Positions 5,545 through 6,644 of a stretch of 6,644 nt of DNA are shown here, piece after piece. The stretch is from Nocardioidaceae bacterium. Its GTDB lineage: Bacteria > Actinomycetota > Actinomycetes > Propionibacteriales > Nocardioidaceae. How positions within the stretch are numbered: position 1 is the stretch's first letter; every line of letters begins with the position of its first letter. The position numbers and the translations under genes were made by a program. Below the pieces are notes generated by a model. That model was not told the DNA's origin, ran no database searches, and saw only the letters and a list, made by a program, of their open reading frames with translations. The stretch is from assembly GCA_013696365.1 (NCBI GenBank), contig JACCYS010000067.1, forward strand, positions 1-6,644, given 5' to 3'.

Positions 5545-6386
5545 GTATATGCTGTCTATCAGCAGTATTGAGTCTCTCGGGCGCCTACGCGGACATCGAG
5601 GTTGAGCCGGGTGGCAACCCAGGGCTTCCCTCGGCGGTAGTGACCGGCGAGTCGCAGGTGTCAGTGGATGAGAGCGGCGAAACTGTCACTGTTTTACAAG
5701 GCGGGACGCAGGGCATGGCCTTCGAGTACAAATGGGTGCCGGCATGCTTATCCAACTATCCCGGGGTGACTGAGGAACAGTGTGCGAACGCTTATAACTG
5801 CGCCGAACCTCGTGCTTTGCAGTGGACACTATGGGCTCACAGGGTTGAGGACAATCAGGGCCAGCCAACACCTGATGCAAGCTGGCAGCCTGTCCTCACC
5901 GAGTGTCGACTCACCACCCCGCCCGACATTCCCACACCGCGTCCACAGGTGACGGACGCGCTCGTGTTGCAAGAGGTGCGACGCCTCGGCCTTCCACGGC
6001 TTTCGCTCAGGGTGCAACCCGCCGATGAGACTTTGGTGAACTTCGAGACCATCTTTTCCACCGAGTCGCTGCCCTGGGCCCACACCGTGCAACTGCTCGA
6101 CTATCGCGTCGATGTCGAGGCTGCGCCGACGACGTACGTTTGGCAGTTCGGCGATGGCACATCGGTGTCCACCCAGACGCCAGGTGCGCCGTACCCGGCA
6201 AAGGACATCACCCATCTCTACTCTGACGCCGGAGTCAGTGTTGCGCCTCGTGTGGACACCTCGTATGCCATCCGCTACCGGGTCGACGGCGGACAATGGC
6301 AGTCGATAAGTGAGACCGTGCCGGCTGCTGGGTTGCCAGCGGACCTACGAATCCGGGAGGCCACCGCAGTGCTCGTCGGCGACTGA
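5514..6386 (+). CDS. Secreted protein with a PKD-like domain
   Basis: The 290-residue product begins with a signal peptide: hydrophobic residues 6-23 and an AYA-D cleavage site after residue 26. The mature part has four cysteines (78, 90, 96, 131), probably two disulfides. They lie in an N-terminal module with WVPACLSNYPGVTEEQC and NCAEPRALQW. A Pro-rich stretch, PPDIPTPRP (136-144), links to the C-terminal half. There YVWQFGDGTS (208-217) is the classic PKD core, followed by an ITHLYSDAG (232-240) strand corresponding to the usual H-x-Y turn. No second membrane segment, sortase motif or catalytic motif is visible, so it should be released or held by a partner. PKD domains mediate protein or carbohydrate contacts. 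The overlap with the lipoprotein gene suggests the two proteins act together at the cell surface. I do not recognise the N-terminal half. Start is supported by an internal GGAGG. Confidence 0.82.
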   Translation: MARLGHFLILSICCLSAVLSLSGAYADIEVEPGGNPGLPSAVVTGESQVSVDESGETVTVLQGGTQGMAFEYKWVPACLSNYPGVTEEQCANAYNCAEPRALQWTLWAHRVEDNQGQPTPDASWQPVLTECRLTTPPDIPTPRPQVTDALVLQEVRRLGLPRLSLRVQPADETLVNFETIFSTESLPWAHTVQLLDYRVDVEAAPTTYVWQFGDGTSVSTQTPGAPYPAKDITHLYSDAGVSVAPRVDTSYAIRYRVDGGQWQSISETVPAAGLPADLRIREATAVLVGD

Positions 6387-6411
6387 CCGCCGGCGGCGAC
6401 AGTGCATCGGC

Positions 6412-6417
6412 TACGCT
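6412..6417 (+). promoter_or_regulatory. Possible -10 (TACGCT) of tRNA-Val(CAC)
   Basis: TACGCT fits TANNNT and would start transcription about 22 bases before the tRNA. No clear -35 is seen. It lies 25 bases after the stop of the PKD protein gene. Confidence 0.4.
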
Positions 6418-6436
6418 GTCGGCGCTTAGGCGTGCA

Positions 6437-6565
6437 CGACGCCGGGGGCGATTGGCGCAGTGGTAGCGCGCTTCGTTCACACCGAAGAGGTCACTGGTTC
6501 GAGCCCAGTATCGCCCACCCATATCACCGCAGGTCAGAGTCACAATCAGCTCGACGCCGGGGGCG
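6437..6565. repeat. 14-base direct repeat flanking tRNA-Val(CAC)
   Basis: CGACGCCGGGGGCG occurs at 6437-6450, overlapping the first five bases of the tRNA, and again at 6552-6565, downstream of the tRNA. The copies are exact and 115 bases apart; flanking bases differ. It may be a remnant of a duplication or recombination, or coincidence in GC-rich DNA. Confidence 0.5.
6446..6517 (+). tRNA. tRNA-Val (anticodon CAC)
   Basis: Acceptor strands GGGCGAT/ATCGCCC pair perfectly and the discriminator is A. The anticodon stem CTTCG/CGAAG encloses TTCACAC with CAC (6478-6480). The T-arm has GGTTCGAGCCC. CCA is not encoded. This is the second valine isoacceptor in the window, in opposite orientation to tRNA-Val(GAC). 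The 3' halves of tRNA genes are common attachment sites for integrative elements, which is relevant to the repeats that follow. Confidence 0.98.
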
Positions 6566-6620
6566 CGTGCCAGATACGTGCCAGATCACTCGGCGGGAAG
6601 GGCTCGTGCAGCGTACGTGC
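6566..6620 (+). repeat. Two pairs of CGTGC direct repeats at 11-base period
   Basis: CGTGCCAGATA (6566-6576) is followed directly by CGTGCCAGATC (6577-6587), a tandem 10-of-11 repeat. At 6605-6620 a second pair reads CGTGC-AGCGTA-CGTGC with the same 11-base step, and TA before the second CGTGC in both pairs. The pairs start 39 bases apart. Short helically phased repeats beside a tRNA gene resemble integrase arm-type binding sites. That function is inference. Confidence 0.55.
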
Positions 6621-6644
6621 GACAAGTGATGCTCTCCCTACCCG

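Noticed and set aside
6397..6421. CGACAG/CTGTCG inverted repeat after the PKD protein gene as a terminator
   Set aside because: The arms are only 6 bases with a 13-base loop, no T-run follows, and it overlaps the probable tRNA -10.
6235..6629. Frames crossing tRNA-Val(CAC), on both strands
   Set aside because: They run through a perfect tRNA gene; the minus-strand one also overlaps the PKD protein gene. No signal for translation is seen.
1..6644. CRISPR array, transposase, toxin-antitoxin or defence genes
   Set aside because: I looked for repeat-spacer patterns, transposase and nuclease motifs and paired small genes, and saw none.

Overview
The window is chromosomal DNA from a high-GC Gram-positive bacterium (Actinomycetota). 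A SirA-type sulfite reductase preceded by an actinobacterial 'RRHVDL' leader peptide, an SsgA-family cell-division/sporulation regulator, a DUF6318-type lipoprotein, a Gly-Cys-Val tRNA cluster and apparently leaderless promoters all point this way. An SsgA-family gene argues against Mycobacterium and Corynebacterium. A Nocardioides/Kribbella-like or other SsgB-bearing lineage fits, but I cannot name a genus.

Left part (1-1725). The minus strand carries the first 465 codons of an assimilatory sulfite (nitrite/sulfite) reductase that runs off the left edge. About 100 bases upstream of it is a 28-codon leader peptide with one Cys codon near its stop, in the position expected for cysteine-sensing attenuation. 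The divergent intergenic region also contains an operator-like array of overlapping ATGAGACG/CGTCTCAT half-sites. It could serve both the leader/sirA transcript and the plus-strand gene that follows.

Middle (1726-4579). A plus-strand YihY/BrkB-family membrane protein is followed by three tRNA genes on the minus strand, transcribed Gly(GCC), Cys(GCA), Val(GAC). A plus-strand class IV aminotransferase (aminodeoxychorismate lyase-like, folate pathway) comes next. It converges, with a gap of 16 bases, on a minus-strand SsgA-family gene. Both the YihY gene and the aminotransferase gene have a TANNNT hexamer exactly six bases before their ATG, the arrangement of leaderless actinobacterial mRNAs.

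Right part (4580-6644). About 345 bases without a gene hold the SsgA upstream region and two DnaA-box-like sites. Then come two overlapping plus-strand genes for exported proteins: a 206-residue DUF6318-like lipoprotein and a 290-residue secreted protein with a PKD-like core. A tRNA-Val(CAC) gene follows. The last 130 bases contain two pairs of CGTGC repeats at an 11-base period and a second copy of a 14-base sequence that overlaps the tRNA 5' end. This looks like the edge of a tRNA-linked integration region, but no integrase is visible.

Most genes are housekeeping. The parts worth a second look are the sirA control region, the secreted protein pair and the repeats after tRNA-Val(CAC).
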